The notes: generated by a model not told the origin, from the sequence alone. Shown: positions 16,869 to 25,245, counted from the stretch's first letter. The stretch: DNA of 26,139 nucleotides from Caldilineaceae bacterium (GCA_026645575.1 JAPKMW010000133.1:1-26139); one strand, 5' to 3'. Numbers and translations: made by a program.

Positions 16869-17032
16869 TCCAACCAGAAGACTTCGAATAAGCGATCAAC
16901 GCGTGCATCCTGACCAGGAAACTCGACATTTAATGCCTGGGCCGACACTACTTCGACGTTGAACAACCAGGCTGCAAAATCAAGAATCGACGATTCAACT
17001 AAATCTTTTAAAGGACCATCCGTCAACGCCAT
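16865..17032 (-). pseudogene. Rpn-type protein, N-terminal remnant
   Basis: ATG 17032, preceded by AGGTG, opens a 55-codon frame reading MALTDGPLKDLVESSILDF, then AAWLFNVE and DARVDRLFEVFWLD, followed by TGA. This resembles the start of Rpn/PD-(D/E)XK proteins up to the strand before the catalytic core. The core itself is missing, and the reading continues in another frame as the remnant at 16434-16868. It lies 18 bp after the stop of the next Gfo/Idh gene. Confidence 0.5.
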
Positions 17033-17050
17033 TGTACACCTGCGTAAGCA

Positions 17051-18295
17051 TTAAATGCCGTAATAATCATCAATTTCTTGTTGATAATTCGCAACTTCAC
17101 CACTGAGCATTTCGTCCATCGTCACGGTGCGACCGAGGTGCGATGATTCGATCATCGCGTAGGCGGCAGCCAGATCGTTGACGCCGATTTGGCCGCTGGT
17201 CTCCGGGTCTTTGCCTTGTTCAATGCCACGCAGCCAGTCATATTGCGAGACGGTGTAGGGATCGGTGATGCCGTGCGGATAAAACGCGGCTTTGGTCGCA
17301 GCGTCGGCTTCACTGTTGAAGAGTTCTTCAGTTGTCGTGCGGGTGCCGTCATCGAGAATCACCTGATTGCCTTTGATGCAACCCTTGGAGCCGAAGTAGG
17401 CCGGCCCACCAATCGAGAGCGCTTCGCCATGCGCGCCCCATGACCAGAGCAACTGGGCAACGGCGCCATTCCAGAAGTTGACGGTGGCAAAGTAGGTGTC
17501 ATCGACATTGGCTTCCACGCTTTTCAGAATATTTCCGGCTTGGTCGCGCAGATGACGGGTTGGTTCAAAGGTGCGCACCACCGCCTGCACCGAGAAGATG
17601 TCGCCGATGACATATTGCACCATGTGCATGACATGGACGCCAATGTCAATCGCGCCGCCGCCGCCCCCTTCCAACTTGCGATGGCGCCACGGCGTCTCGG
17701 CCACAATCTTATCGGGCGACCAGAAGCCGCCGACACTGCCCAACACCGCCATTTGTGGCTCGCCAATGTAACCCTCGCGAATCACCCAGTGTGCTGCGCG
17801 AATGCCCGGTGACTGGCGGACATTTTCAAAAACGCCAAAGGTCAAGCCATTTTTGTCGGCCAACTCAACCAGTTTGCGCCCCGCTTTGACTGAAATGGTC
17901 AGCGGCTTCTGGGTGAGCAGATGCTTGCCGGCGTTCAGCGCATACTCGCCCACCTGATGGTGCATGAGTAGCGAGGTGAAGTCGTTCACTGCATCCACTT
18001 CACCGGAATCGATCATCTCCTTGTAATCGGTGAAGACGGCCACTTCCGTATCCGGCTGAAAATCACTCAGGTAAATATGGGGCGCGGCCAGTGGATCTTT
18101 GGTCGCCGGGTCGATCACCGGTGGGCGCGGGGTGGGGCCTTCACCCCGTTTGCGAAACATGAGCGCGTCATCGCGGTTGCGCGCACAGAGCGCCGTAATG
18201 CGAAAGTTATCAAAGCCGGCTTCGCGCAACTGGCGATAGCCTTGTAGATGAGCGTTAAGGATGCGGCCACAGCCGACAATGCCGATACGAATCAT
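17051..18295 (-). CDS. Gfo/Idh/MocA family oxidoreductase, long variant
   Basis: This 414-residue oxidoreductase has GIVGCGRILNAHLQG (5-19) as nucleotide-binding loop. An insertion of about 40 residues (44-82) in the Rossmann part carries the Pro-rich GPTPRPPVIDPATKDP. LLTQKPL (126-132) stands where most members have EKP, a Glu-to-Gln change that also occurs in natural family members. EGGGGGAIDIGVHVMHM in the C-terminal domain includes the catalytic-type His. It probably oxidises a cyclic polyol or sugar with NAD(P); the substrate is unknown. ATG 18295 follows a perfect AGGAGG with 8-nt spacing, the strongest ribosome-binding site in the window, so it is probably first and well translated in the three-oxidoreductase operon. 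Palindromic repeats begin 20 bp upstream of the start codon. Confidence 0.88.
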   Translation of the reverse strand: MIRIGIVGCGRILNAHLQGYRQLREAGFDNFRITALCARNRDDALMFRKRGEGPTPRPPVIDPATKDPLAAPHIYLSDFQPDTEVAVFTDYKEMIDSGEVDAVNDFTSLLMHHQVGEYALNAGKHLLTQKPLTISVKAGRKLVELADKNGLTFGVFENVRQSPGIRAAHWVIREGYIGEPQMAVLGSVGGFWSPDKIVAETPWRHRKLEGGGGGAIDIGVHVMHMVQYVIGDIFSVQAVVRTFEPTRHLRDQAGNILKSVEANVDDTYFATVNFWNGAVAQLLWSWGAHGEALSIGGPAYFGSKGCIKGNQVILDDGTRTTTEELFNSEADAATKAAFYPHGITDPYTVSQYDWLRGIEQGKDPETSGQIGVNDLAAAYAMIESSHLGRTVTMDEMLSGEVANYQQEIDDYYGI

Positions 18296-18314
18296 GGTGG
18301 TTGCCTCCTGAGAA

Positions 18315-18501
18315 TATCACTGCGAATCATGGGATTCGCGAATCAATGGTTGGTGGGGATCGAGGGATTATCATCGCGAATTACTGGGATTAGCGAATCA
18401 GCCGAGGTGCTGTGTAAGACTTAACAACAATAAAGATTTTCCGTCAAATCGGAAACTATTCTACGGTGCAATGATTCGCTAATCCCAGTAATTCGCGGTG
18501 A
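18315..18501. repeat. CGCGAATC-type repeats: two direct copies and one inverted copy
   Basis: A unit of about 31 bp (TATCACTGCGAATC...GCGAATCA) occurs at 18315-18345 and again at 18369-18400. An inverted copy is at 18472-18501, which matches 18371-18400 at 29 of 30 bases across a 71-bp spacer. The region lies between the long Gfo/Idh gene and the GxxExxY gene, whose stop begins 6 bp past the right arm. The same words fill 19334-19615 on the other side of that gene. Confidence 0.85.
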
Positions 18502-18507
18502 TATTTT

Positions 18508-19311
18508 TCACGCCTTCGTTCGTAGTGTAACAATCTCCAGACTTGGTTTGCAAAAATTAGCAATCAAACCCAATGGCAACTCAAATTGCTGCATAAAGTG
18601 GCGCAACTGCACCTCATGTTTATAGGCAACCTGACGAGCAGTCACAACCGTTAAGAGAACCTTTTCATCAATCAAAAGCAACTGAATCGGCTTGCTTTCA
18701 ATCGGGTGATTGCAGTAGCGAATGGTGGTTTCCTTCTGCTGGACAAAGGGTAGATGTCGCAAACGCATTTCGATCCTCGTTGCCCGCCGATAGTGCATGG
18801 GCATAAAACCCGGACCAAGCTCATTGTGTACTTCAATCAAAGCACTGCGAATCTCACCGGTCAATTCAGGGTAAAGCAGATCCTGTGATGGCGTTAATAC
18901 CCGCACCGATTTTGTCTGCTTTTCCCATTGTTTCAGGGTGCGGGGAATGCGCCGGATGTCCACGTTTTCGCCGCCAAAATTCACCAAAATGCCAAGGTGT
19001 AACCCGGAAATTTTCAGATAACTGATGATCTGCGCCCAGTGAATCGGCATTAGGCTTGGCGTCACTTTCAGTTCCAGAATAATTTTACCGTCCGCCAGCA
19101 CATCTACAAAAAAGCGCCCAATGCGGAAACCTTTGTAGCGCAGTTCATATTCGACCTGGCGTTCCGCCATTACCCCGCGCTGTCGAAGGGAAAGAATGAA
19201 GGCTTGTTCCCAGCCTTCCTCTGCTATGTCAAAGTAGCGGAGCTTGTTGTAGACATCATAAATCGCCCCTTGCACCTCATAGCTGAGTTGGGGGTAGACC
19301 AGTTCAACCAT
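18508..19311 (-). CDS. Tandem degenerate GxxExxY-type protein
   Basis: The 267-residue protein contains two copies of the GxxExxY fold, a small PD-(D/E)XK nuclease-like family of unproven function. In copy 1 (about 8-122) the nuclease motif is kept, with Asp70 in RFFVDVLADG and Glu80/Lys82 in IILELKV, and HWAQIISYLK (91-100) follows as usual. The GxxExxY helix is degenerate (DIAEEGW, 28-34). Copy 2 (about 147-264) keeps VHNELGPGF (161-169) but reads GFMPMHY (168-174) and lacks the ExK motif, with LLLIDEKVLLTVV (211-223) in its place. Single-copy members are about 120-140 residues. ATG 19311 is chosen because a GTG at 19350 would start inside a palindromic repeat. Related repeats flank the gene closely on both sides. 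Confidence 0.8.
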   Translation of the reverse strand: MVELVYPQLSYEVQGAIYDVYNKLRYFDIAEEGWEQAFILSLRQRGVMAERQVEYELRYKGFRIGRFFVDVLADGKIILELKVTPSLMPIHWAQIISYLKISGLHLGILVNFGGENVDIRRIPRTLKQWEKQTKSVRVLTPSQDLLYPELTGEIRSALIEVHNELGPGFMPMHYRRATRIEMRLRHLPFVQQKETTIRYCNHPIESKPIQLLLIDEKVLLTVVTARQVAYKHEVQLRHFMQQFELPLGLIANFCKPSLEIVTLRTKA

Positions 19312-19333
19312 GCTTGTCTCATTGCGTTCTGTT

Positions 19334-19615
19334 GGTGGACAGATTATCACCGCGAATCAAAGGAGTAGCGAATCGGTGTAGGACATTGCGGAATTCGCTG
19401 ATTTGCGGTGATAGACTATCCCGATGACTGATAAAAGATTCGCAAATCTTCAGATTCGCGGTGATAGTGATGGTACTGGTGGACAGGTTATCACCGCGAA
19501 TCAAAGGATTAGTGAATCAGTGTTGGACATTGCGTAACTCACTGGTTTGCGGCGGTAGACCATCCCGATGACTGATAAAAAAAGATTCGCAAATCCTAAG
19601 ATTCGCGGTGATAGT
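19334..19615. repeat. Two tandem copies of a ~137-bp palindromic repeat
   Basis: Copy 1 (19334-19469) and copy 2 (19478-19615) both run from GGTGGACAG to GTGATAGTG and are about 85 percent identical by eye, separated by 8 bp. Each has outer arms TATCACCGCGAATC and GATTCGCGGTGATA, an inner TTGCGGTGATAG-like element and the word CCCGATGACTGATAAAA. Copies lie between the MFS gene end and the GxxExxY start. A diverged right end recurs inside the MFS coding end (19648-19677). Confidence 0.88.
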
Positions 19616-19633
19616 GCCTCTACCTCACCACCC

Positions 19634-20839
19634 TCACGCCCCACTGCTTCGCAAATCCTCTTGCTCCGCAGTGATAGCCGCCTTCGTCCGGTAACGCAAC
19701 AATAAGAAGGAGATCGCCGCCCCCAATGCCAGCGAAGAGCAGACGCCGTACAAAAAATGAAAGCCAAAGGCTTGCACCAGATTCCCACCCAACATGCTGC
19801 CCAGCAGCGAACCAGCGGTCGAAACCGTGTTATAGATGCCGCTTTTGCTGCCTCGATTTTTTTGTGCGCTATGTTCGGTGGCAAAGGTCATGGCGGTGGT
19901 GGTGTAGCTGCCAAAGCCAAAACCGCGGACAACTTGCACCCCCAGTAACAGCGGAAAGATCCCGGCCAAGAGTAGATACCCGAGATTGGTCAAGCTAATA
20001 AACAGCCCGCCGGCCATGAGCAGCGGTGCTCGCCCGATCACATCCGATAGACTTCCGGCGACAACCATGGCCGGAAATTCAATCCCGGCAGCCAGCCCCC
20101 AAAGCAGACCACTCTCCGTCTTGGTATAGCCCAAGCTCTGCATATAGTTCGGCCACATCGACGCCGAAGCAGAATGGGCCGCTGTCCAAAGGAGGACGCC
20201 GCCCAGGAAGAAGAGGGGGAGCGGTTGGAAATTTTTGCTTTTTGCTTGCGGATTTTGGCTTGACGACTGTGGACTGGGGACTATGGACTGTGGACGGACT
20301 TCTTGGATGGCGAGGGCGACGATGGCTGCGACCAAATATAAGCCGGAACAGACCATGAGCGTTTGGGCAATCGAGGTGAGGTCGGCCAGGCGCCCGCCGA
20401 GGACAGCGCCAATGGCAAAGGCAAAGGAGCCAATGCCACGAAAGACGCCCATACTGCGCCCTTTTTGCCGTTCCGCTTCCAGCAGATCACCCATGAGCGC
20501 CAAGCTGACGGTGGAGTAGGCCGCGCCGCCAACACCTTCAAAGACGCGCGCTGCCCAGGCATAGTTGCCGTTGGGGACGCGGCTCAAGAGAAAAAAGGCC
20601 GTGGACAAAATCAACAAACCAGTCACTAAGAGTGGTTTACGGCGTCCTAATCGATCCGATAGCCAACCCCAACCATAGTTGGCAAAAAACATGGTGATGG
20701 TCACGCTGGCGAGAATCAGCGAAATTTGGGCAAAATCAGCGCCCAAGGATTGCAAATAGAGGGTGATCAGCGGAGAACTGATGCCGATGGCCACATAAAA
20801 GAGGGCCGAGATGAGTGTAAGTAGACGGATGCTGTTCAT
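19634..20839 (-). CDS. MFS transporter, probable sugar permease
   Basis: The 401-residue inner-membrane protein shows about 12 hydrophobic segments. The major-facilitator motif A, GWLSDRLGRRKPLL, is at 58-71 after the second segment, and a weaker SDVIGRAPLL stands at the corresponding place in the second half. The central cytoplasmic loop (about 182-203, VRPQSIVPSPQ then SSSQNPQAKSKN) is Pro/Ser/Gln-rich and is encoded by a 7-bp array. The last residues (AITAEQEDLRS) come from DNA resembling the right end of the neighbouring palindromic repeat. The start at ATG 20839 has no clear Shine-Dalgarno sequence and lies 7 bp from an 8-bp repeat hairpin. The ROK repressor and solute-binding-protein remnant next to it suggest sugar uptake. 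Substrate and direction are not shown; efflux is possible. Confidence 0.85.
   Translation of the reverse strand: MNSIRLLTLISALFYVAIGISSPLITLYLQSLGADFAQISLILASVTITMFFANYGWGWLSDRLGRRKPLLVTGLLILSTAFFLLSRVPNGNYAWAARVFEGVGGAAYSTVSLALMGDLLEAERQKGRSMGVFRGIGSFAFAIGAVLGGRLADLTSIAQTLMVCSGLYLVAAIVALAIQEVRPQSIVPSPQSSSQNPQAKSKNFQPLPLFFLGGVLLWTAAHSASASMWPNYMQSLGYTKTESGLLWGLAAGIEFPAMVVAGSLSDVIGRAPLLMAGGLFISLTNLGYLLLAGIFPLLLGVQVVRGFGFGSYTTTAMTFATEHSAQKNRGSKSGIYNTVSTAGSLLGSMLGGNLVQAFGFHFLYGVCSSLALGAAISFLLLRYRTKAAITAEQEDLRSSGA
20265..20292. repeat. 7-bp array inside the MFS gene
   Basis: Four 7-mers (GACTGTG, GACTGGG, GACTATG, GACTGTG) are followed by a further GAC. They encode the central-loop linker of the transporter on the opposite strand. 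The words match the intergenic array at 24495-24529. Confidence 0.85.
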
Positions 20840-20846
20840 AAATGGT

Positions 20847-20910
20847 GAGATAAAGAGATTGAGAGATTGAGAGATTGTAGTTTATCACCCAATCTCTTTA
20901 TCTCTCAATC
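20847..20910. repeat. 8-bp array with inverted copy, upstream of the MFS gene
   Basis: 8-mers GAGATAAA, GAGATTGA, GAGATTGA and a partial GAGATTG fill 20847-20877. Positions 20890-20904 are the exact reverse complement of 20847-20861 (15 bp), and the inverse words continue to 20910. The hairpin would fold in the MFS transcript leader. Confidence 0.8.
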
Positions 20911-20987
20911 GCCAGGTTATTCTTGATGAAGGTGGCTTCTAGCCAACGAATGGTACAGCATTGGCGAAACGCCACACCTCATTTTTC

Positions 20988-21260
20988 TTACTGCTCAGCC
21001 GGATGCAGCGTGCCATCCAGGATTTGGAGGATGAGAAACGAATCAGCATAGGGGCTGTTTTGGTAGCTCGGATCATCCTCTGGCAACCAATCGGCGGCAA
21101 AGCGGCTCGGCACCGGGTTGTTGCCAGCGCGTTCCCACAACGGAATTTGCGGCAGCCGTTCGTTATAGGCCAGGGCCAGTACACCCAGCGCTTCGTTCTG
21201 CGCCTCGGCGTCGCCACCCGTACCGGCGGCTGAGCGTCGTTGCCACAGTGTGTTGCTCCT
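20988..21260 (-). pseudogene. 3' remnant of an ABC-transporter solute-binding-protein gene
   Basis: One minus-strand frame reads AAGTGGDAEAQNEALGVLA, then LAYNERLPQIPLWERAGNNP, DWLPEDDPSYQNSPYAD and FLILQILDGTLHPAEQ before TAA 20990-20988. This is the usual C-terminal end of extracellular solute-binding proteins of oligopeptide/sugar ABC systems. The frame is closed upstream by TGA 21263-21261 and has no start, so only about the last 85 residues of an expected several hundred remain. It lies between the ROK repressor and the MFS transporter genes. A longer frame over the same bases in another phase has no protein-like character. Confidence 0.75.
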
Positions 21261-21352
21261 TCACTGATCACTTATGTCCGTTATAGAGCTGCGCGAGGTG
21301 GGAACACAGCCCAATTAACAGTGGAATAAAACACTTACCATCATACCAACAA

Positions 21353-22564
21353 TTACAAAAATAGTCCAAGTTCGTTAGCCAGCAATGTCGCCGCTGCGCC
21401 CATAATCACTAAATCGGAAAGGTTGGTGGTCAGGCTCACCATCGTAATTTGCGGCTCATGGATGCGACCGCTCAAGGCCCGCTGGCGTACTTCCTGGCGA
21501 ATAATCTCCAGCAGCGGCGGCCCAAAGTCAGTGACGCTGCCGCAGAGCAGAATCCGGGGCATCCCCAACACCGTCACCAGATTGGCAACCATGCGCCCCA
21601 GATGCTGACCAACCTCATTGACCACCGGTTGCAGAAAAGGGTCGCCGGCTTGATAGGCTTGCACCACGGCGCCAATTGTAATTTCATCCACCGTGGGGGC
21701 GAAGTGATGGAGATAGGAAGTGGGTTCCTGGTGGGCAATGGCTTTTGCCCGCTTGACCACCGCCCGACTGCTGGCGACGGTCTCCAGACAGCCATCATTG
21801 CCGCAAGTGCAACGTTCCCCGTTCTCCACCACCATCACATGACCGATTTCGCCGACGCCGGCGCCATTGCCATGCAGGAGTTGCCCGTTACACATAATCC
21901 CGGCGCCGATCCCATTGCCGACCCGCACCACCACCATATCCGGCGTCTGCTTGTATTGCCCAAAGAGAAACTCGGCCAGCACAATCGCCTGGTTGTCATT
22001 GATCACCTGAACGTGGAGGCCATAACGCGCCGCCAGTTGTTGCCCAAGTTTCAAATTCTCCCAACCCAAGTTGGCGGCATGGCGGATCAGATTTTGGTTG
22101 CGTTGGATGATGCCTGGTGCGCCTACGCCCAATCCCAATAAGGGTTTTTCCACAAGCGGCAAAATCTCATCCAGCAGTTGAGAAACCAGCGCAACCGCCG
22201 CTTCACCAGTGGCGCCGTTGACGGCAAGCTGTTTACGCGCCTGAATTTCACCGCGTAGGTTAAGAATGCTCGCCTGAAAATAATTGCGCGAAAGATCCAA
22301 GGCGACAATATGACGGGCCTCTTTGGCCAATGTGACAAGGGTCGGTGGTTTGCCTCGTTCAATGGCAACGGCGCCGATCTCTTCAACCAGACCATCGACC
22401 AACAATTCGGCAATGACCGTCGAGACAGTGGTTGCGGTCAAATTGGTGCTGCGGGCAATAGCGGCGCGACTGAGGGGGCCTTGATCGTAGACTGTCTTGA
22501 GGACAAGCCGATTATTGTGCCGCCGTGTCTGTGCATGGGTTGCCTTGGCCGTAACGGTGATCAT
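21353..22564 (-). CDS. ROK family transcriptional regulator
   Basis: This 403-residue repressor of the NagC/XylR type has a winged helix-turn-helix at about 15-75 (LSRAAIARSTNLTATTVSTV at 31-50) and a ROK sugar-kinase-like domain. The zinc site is present: GEIGH (His242) and CTCGNDGCLE (Cys252, Cys254, Cys259). The catalytic-region equivalent is INDNQA (188-193), and VGNGIGAGIM (215-224) is the glycine loop, both slightly changed from ROK kinases. It probably senses a sugar or sugar phosphate and represses uptake or catabolic genes. ATG 22564 lacks a clear Shine-Dalgarno sequence. A 27-bp AT-rich inverted repeat about 70 bp upstream is a plausible autoregulatory operator. Downstream on the same strand are the solute-binding-protein remnant and the MFS gene, likely former or present targets. 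Confidence 0.93.
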   Translation of the reverse strand: MITVTAKATHAQTRRHNNRLVLKTVYDQGPLSRAAIARSTNLTATTVSTVIAELLVDGLVEEIGAVAIERGKPPTLVTLAKEARHIVALDLSRNYFQASILNLRGEIQARKQLAVNGATGEAAVALVSQLLDEILPLVEKPLLGLGVGAPGIIQRNQNLIRHAANLGWENLKLGQQLAARYGLHVQVINDNQAIVLAEFLFGQYKQTPDMVVVRVGNGIGAGIMCNGQLLHGNGAGVGEIGHVMVVENGERCTCGNDGCLETVASSRAVVKRAKAIAHQEPTSYLHHFAPTVDEITIGAVVQAYQAGDPFLQPVVNEVGQHLGRMVANLVTVLGMPRILLCGSVTDFGPPLLEIIRQEVRQRALSGRIHEPQITMVSLTTNLSDLVIMGAAATLLANELGLFL

Positions 22565-22633
22565 GCGCGGTCACTGGTTTGGTTGATCAATGAATAATAA
22601 AGTATGATAATGGCCGTCTTTGGGCTGAAGCGA

Positions 22634-22660
22634 TTTATTAAATAAATTGAATTTAATAAA
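22634..22660. promoter_or_regulatory. Candidate ROK operator
   Basis: TTTATTAAAT (22634-22643) and ATTTAATAAA (22651-22660) are perfect inverted arms around a 7-bp centre. AT-rich inverted repeats of this length are the usual operators of NagC-type ROK repressors. It lies 70 bp upstream of the ROK start. Confidence 0.5.
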
Positions 22661-22816
22661 GAAATTAAATCATAGCTTTTACGCTATGTCAATTGTACAA
22701 AGTGAACAGTAACAACTTTTGTCGCCTGGAAACATAGTGCAGTAAACCAATCCGCGTAAGGTTGCGCTAGCAATAGGGTCTATAAAGCATAAGTATTAAG
22801 AAATTTTAAGCTAACT

Positions 22817-22849
22817 GTAACCTTTTTGTTACGAAAGTTGTCGTATAAT
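22817..22849 (+). promoter_or_regulatory. Promoter of the DedA-like gene with adjoining palindrome
   Basis: A perfect -10 TATAAT lies at 22844-22849. No good -35 exists at 17 bp, although TTTTTG stands 15 bp upstream. The palindrome GTAAC (22817-22821) / GTTAC (22828-22832) covers the -35 zone, where a regulator could bind. The leader would be about 165 nt. Confidence 0.45.
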
Positions 22850-22930
22850 CACCGATATGCTAGGGCGAAATTTGCCATTTCACGAAATTCCCATACAATC
22901 TGTGGGTTTGTTTAAAATCTGCCTGGTGGC

Positions 22931-22985
22931 GCAATGGAGCAACAAAGCTGGTTTCTGGCAGAAATCAGCTTTGTTGCTCCATTGC
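22931..22985. repeat. Long perfect hairpin in the leader of the DedA-like gene
   Basis: Positions 22931-22950 are the exact reverse complement of 22966-22985. The stem extends through one wobble and five more pairs to a 3-nt GGC loop, about 26 bp in all. It lies 38 bp upstream of ATG 23023. It could act as a leader structure, an RNase III substrate or a dispersed palindrome. Confidence 0.8.
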
Positions 22986-23022
22986 CGGTCACTTGTCGAT
23001 ATAGCGAATCGTTGGAACCAAT

Positions 23023-23832
23023 ATGGAAACAATTATCGAGTTTGTAAAGGAACTTTGGGCAACCGTTCACAGTGGCGGTTGGCCGGAGTTAGGGGTATGG
23101 AGCTATGTATTGCTGGCGTTGCTGGTGGCCACGGAAGGCCCGGTTAGCACATTGCTGGGCGCCGCTGCGGCGGCAGCCGGCATTTTAGATATTCGCATTG
23201 TCTTTCTCGCTGCTTTTCTTGGCAATGTCCTCGGCGATTGCCTTTGGTACTCCGTTGGGTATGCTAACAACCTGCAATCGATCTACCGGTGGGGCCGTTG
23301 GTTAGGCTTGCAAAGCCACCACCTCGACCGCCTTGAGATGGAAATGCACACTCATGCCACCAAATTGATTGCACTCTCCAAGTTGGCAATCGGACTGATT
23401 ATTCCCACGCTGGTGGCCGCCGGTTTGGCGCGTGTACCGTGGAAACGCTGGTTCCCTCTCGTGTTGATCATTGAAGTTACCTGGACAGTTGTCATGGTCA
23501 ACCTGGGTTACCACAGCACCGGGGTGATCAAACAACTTGAACGCAGCATTCAAGTCGTCGGCGTCGTTGTTTTCGTTGCACTGATTGCTGCCATTGTCTG
23601 GTATGCACGACGTGTCTACCGGAAGAGCGAAGAGACTTTTGCCGCCGAGGATGCTCCTATGATTAACCAACCGCCGGCTTTGCCACTCTTGCCATGCGAG
23701 CTGATCTTGCCAGAGCCTGTTCACAACAGTCAGCAGAACAACTCGTTCGCACTCTCCACTGCATCAGCACGCAAAGAATTGCCCAAAACCCAAAAGCGTA
23801 AAGTCCAGTTTGTTTTGGAAGAGGCGGCATAA
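23023..23832 (+). CDS. DedA/VTT-domain-like membrane protein
   Basis: The 269-residue inner-membrane protein has about five hydrophobic segments (about 24-50, 57-79, 115-135, 143-163 and 176-195). TEGPVSTLLGAAAAAAG (37-53) followed by LAAFLGNVLGDCLWYSVGY (62-80) matches the DedA pattern, in which the conserved Glu (Glu38) stands in a re-entrant loop. The second half (KLIALSKLAIGLIIPTLVAAG) is shaped like the DedA FxxRFxPxxR region but lacks its arginines, so it is a divergent member. DedA proteins handle polyisoprenyl-phosphate or phospholipid flipping, which fits a wall theme, but function here is not shown. A soluble tail after about 200 is Pro/Gln-rich. It is the only plus-strand gene, and its stop lies 1 bp before a 33-bp-arm palindrome. 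Confidence 0.75.
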   Translation: METIIEFVKELWATVHSGGWPELGVWSYVLLALLVATEGPVSTLLGAAAAAAGILDIRIVFLAAFLGNVLGDCLWYSVGYANNLQSIYRWGRWLGLQSHHLDRLEMEMHTHATKLIALSKLAIGLIIPTLVAAGLARVPWKRWFPLVLIIEVTWTVVMVNLGYHSTGVIKQLERSIQVVGVVVFVALIAAIVWYARRVYRKSEETFAAEDAPMINQPPALPLLPCELILPEPVHNSQQNNSFALSTASARKELPKTQKRKVQFVLEEAA

Positions 23833-23833
23833 T

Positions 23834-23916
23834 GGGGTACAGACGCGGATCTAGGTAACGCGGATTATCACCTTTGTTAAAGGAATCCGCGTTACCTAGA
23901 TCCGCGTCTGTACCCC
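23834..23916. terminator. 33-bp perfect palindrome between convergent genes
   Basis: Positions 23834-23866 are the exact reverse complement of 23884-23916. Inside, CCTTT-GTT-AAAGG (23871-23883) forms a further small hairpin with a 4-nt ATCA bulge. The element separates the two convergent genes and could act as a bidirectional terminator, though without T-runs. Its right arm encodes the last seven residues and stop of the minus-strand gene. Confidence 0.7.
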
Positions 23917-24413
23917 GCATCCCCCCGTTTTCGTTTCTGTTTACGGCGTTCGGTTCGCGTCGGTGATTCCGGCTGCGTCGGTGGTGACACCGCTGCCGGC
24001 AAGGCGCTACCCGTCGCGTTCTCCGGTGGCAGCGGCTGGTCCGCATGCCGAATACGTTGTTGCTGTAAGAAGGCATCTACAATACGCCAAACGCTCTCTG
24101 GGGTAAGCGCGGAGCTGTCAATTTTGAGGTCGGCATGGTCACGGGCATGGGCCAGGCAGATTTGCTCCATTTGGAGATTAGCGGCGTCCCAGGTGACATC
24201 GGGGCGGCGTTGGCGTTGGCTTTCCAGGCCGGCATCTAAATAGATCAAGACGCGCGTGCGATCAAACTTTTGCCATAAGGTGGAGACGTTACTATGTTCC
24301 TGGCTTACGGCGCGCGCATTGTACCCCGCCCGTCGGAGGTTCGCCACCAATGTCGATTTCCCGCTGGCGCTCACTCCCACCACTTTGATCACTGGTAATT
24401 GTACTTCATCCAA
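23892..24413 (-). CDS. Small P-loop ATPase with disordered basic tail
   Basis: The 173-residue protein has a Walker A loop GVSASGKSTL (13-22) straight after the strand VIKVV. RVLIYLDAG (54-62) is a plausible Walker B-type strand, and VTWDAANLQMEQICLAHARDH a helical lid. The fold is that of a small nucleoside or metabolite kinase; the substrate is unknown. After about residue 127 the sequence turns Pro/Thr-rich and then strongly basic (RTERRKQKRKRGD), likely disordered. The last seven residues (GYRRGSR) and the stop are encoded by the arm of a perfect palindrome. The start is TTG 24413, preceded by AAGGGA; GTG 24392 is an alternative. The ATG at 24409 is out of frame. Confidence 0.65.
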   Translation of the reverse strand: MDEVQLPVIKVVGVSASGKSTLVANLRRAGYNARAVSQEHSNVSTLWQKFDRTRVLIYLDAGLESQRQRRPDVTWDAANLQMEQICLAHARDHADLKIDSSALTPESVWRIVDAFLQQQRIRHADQPLPPENATGSALPAAVSPPTQPESPTRTERRKQKRKRGDAGYRRGSR

Positions 24414-24429
24414 GTAGTTTGATTCCCTT

Positions 24430-24529
24430 CAAAGTCCAGATCCCGTAGTTTAGAGTCCAGCGTTCACCGTCACGGATCAGTGCATGCTGCTGTAGGCTTT
24501 GGACTACGGACTTTGGACTACGGACTCTT
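24430..24529. repeat. Inverted pair of 7-bp arrays
   Basis: The right array has 7-mers at 24495 (GGCTTTG), 24502 (GACTACG), 24509 (GACTTTG), 24516 (GACTACG) and 24523 (GACTCTT). The left array, in opposite orientation, has CAAAGTC at 24430, CAGATCC at 24437, CGTAGTT at 24444 and TAGAGTC at 24451. The spacer between is 37 bp. The right array ends on the first base of the phosphatase stop codon (24529-24531). Confidence 0.8.
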
Positions 24530-25245
24530 TAAATCGGAAAACGCATAAACAGCCGGCGCACGGCATCCTGCTGCTGTTGTGCCAACAATTTGACCACTAA
24601 AATCGTGGCGTCGTCGTGTGGGCGATTTTCATCGAGCCGTAATGTTTCGGCCAAGATGGCGTCGGCGACCGTTTGTGCATCGCGTTCACCATAGGGGTCA
24701 ATGGCTTCCAACAACTGGGGTAAATCGAGGCGATGACCGGTGCGCACACCGGCGGCCCAAACGCCATCGGTAAAGGCCAGCACACTCATGGACGCTTCCA
24801 ATGGCAACTCGGTAATCGAGGGCTTCGTATGGCGATAAATACCGACAGCATTGGCGGCTTCGTCCAGCCAGATCAACGCTCCCTGGCGCCGCAGCAAGAC
24901 CGGGCAGCGCGCATTGCGGCTAATGACCAATGTATTCGTGACCAGATCAACGCTGATCATGGTCAACTCCGCGCTGACTTTACCGCTGCGTTCCAAGTGA
25001 AGATAATCATGGGTGGCACGCGCAACGGCGCCATCGCGCACCCCTTCGGCTAGCAGCGTGATAGCTTTGCGCACCACAATGTTGCTGATCGCTTTGGCGC
25101 TACGCCCGCTCCGTTGCCCATCGGCCATGACTAGGCTGACGCCGCCCCGCGGTCGCTCCACCACTTCGACCGTATCACCACTTTCCTCGGTGGCATATTT
25201 GTTGATCTTGGCAACCGCCAGTTGCGCTTCAATCCGTAGCGGCAT
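24529..25245 (-). CDS. SpoIIE/PP2C-type serine/threonine phosphatase
   Basis: The 238-residue cytoplasmic protein is a bare PPM phosphatase domain of the SpoIIE/RsbU kind. Motifs in order are VMADGQRSGRSAKA (39-52) with metal-binding Asp42, MISVDLVTNTLVISRNARCPVLL (96-118, the place of the usual NAGHP), LAFTDGVWAAG (157-166, Asp160), and PHDDATILVVK (209-219) with Asp211 and Asp212. It should dephosphorylate a protein partner, typically an anti-sigma-antagonist; no such partner lies in the window. I start at ATG 25245: a longer frame to 25335 would overlap the hydrolase gene and lacks family similarity. It follows the hydrolase gene by 31 bp and may share its transcript. Confidence 0.85.
   Translation of the reverse strand: MPLRIEAQLAVAKINKYATEESGDTVEVVERPRGGVSLVMADGQRSGRSAKAISNIVVRKAITLLAEGVRDGAVARATHDYLHLERSGKVSAELTMISVDLVTNTLVISRNARCPVLLRRQGALIWLDEAANAVGIYRHTKPSITELPLEASMSVLAFTDGVWAAGVRTGHRLDLPQLLEAIDPYGERDAQTVADAILAETLRLDENRPHDDATILVVKLLAQQQQDAVRRLFMRFPI

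Larger units (their letters stand above)
22565..23022. other. Divergent regulatory region
   Basis: These 458 bp separate the minus-strand ROK gene from the plus-strand DedA-like gene and are much more AT-rich than the surroundings. They hold a 27-bp inverted repeat (22634-22660), the palindrome GTAAC-CTTTTT-GTTAC (22817-22832), a perfect TATAAT (22844-22849, plus) and a 20-bp-arm hairpin (22931-22985). No gene is seen. Confidence 0.6.
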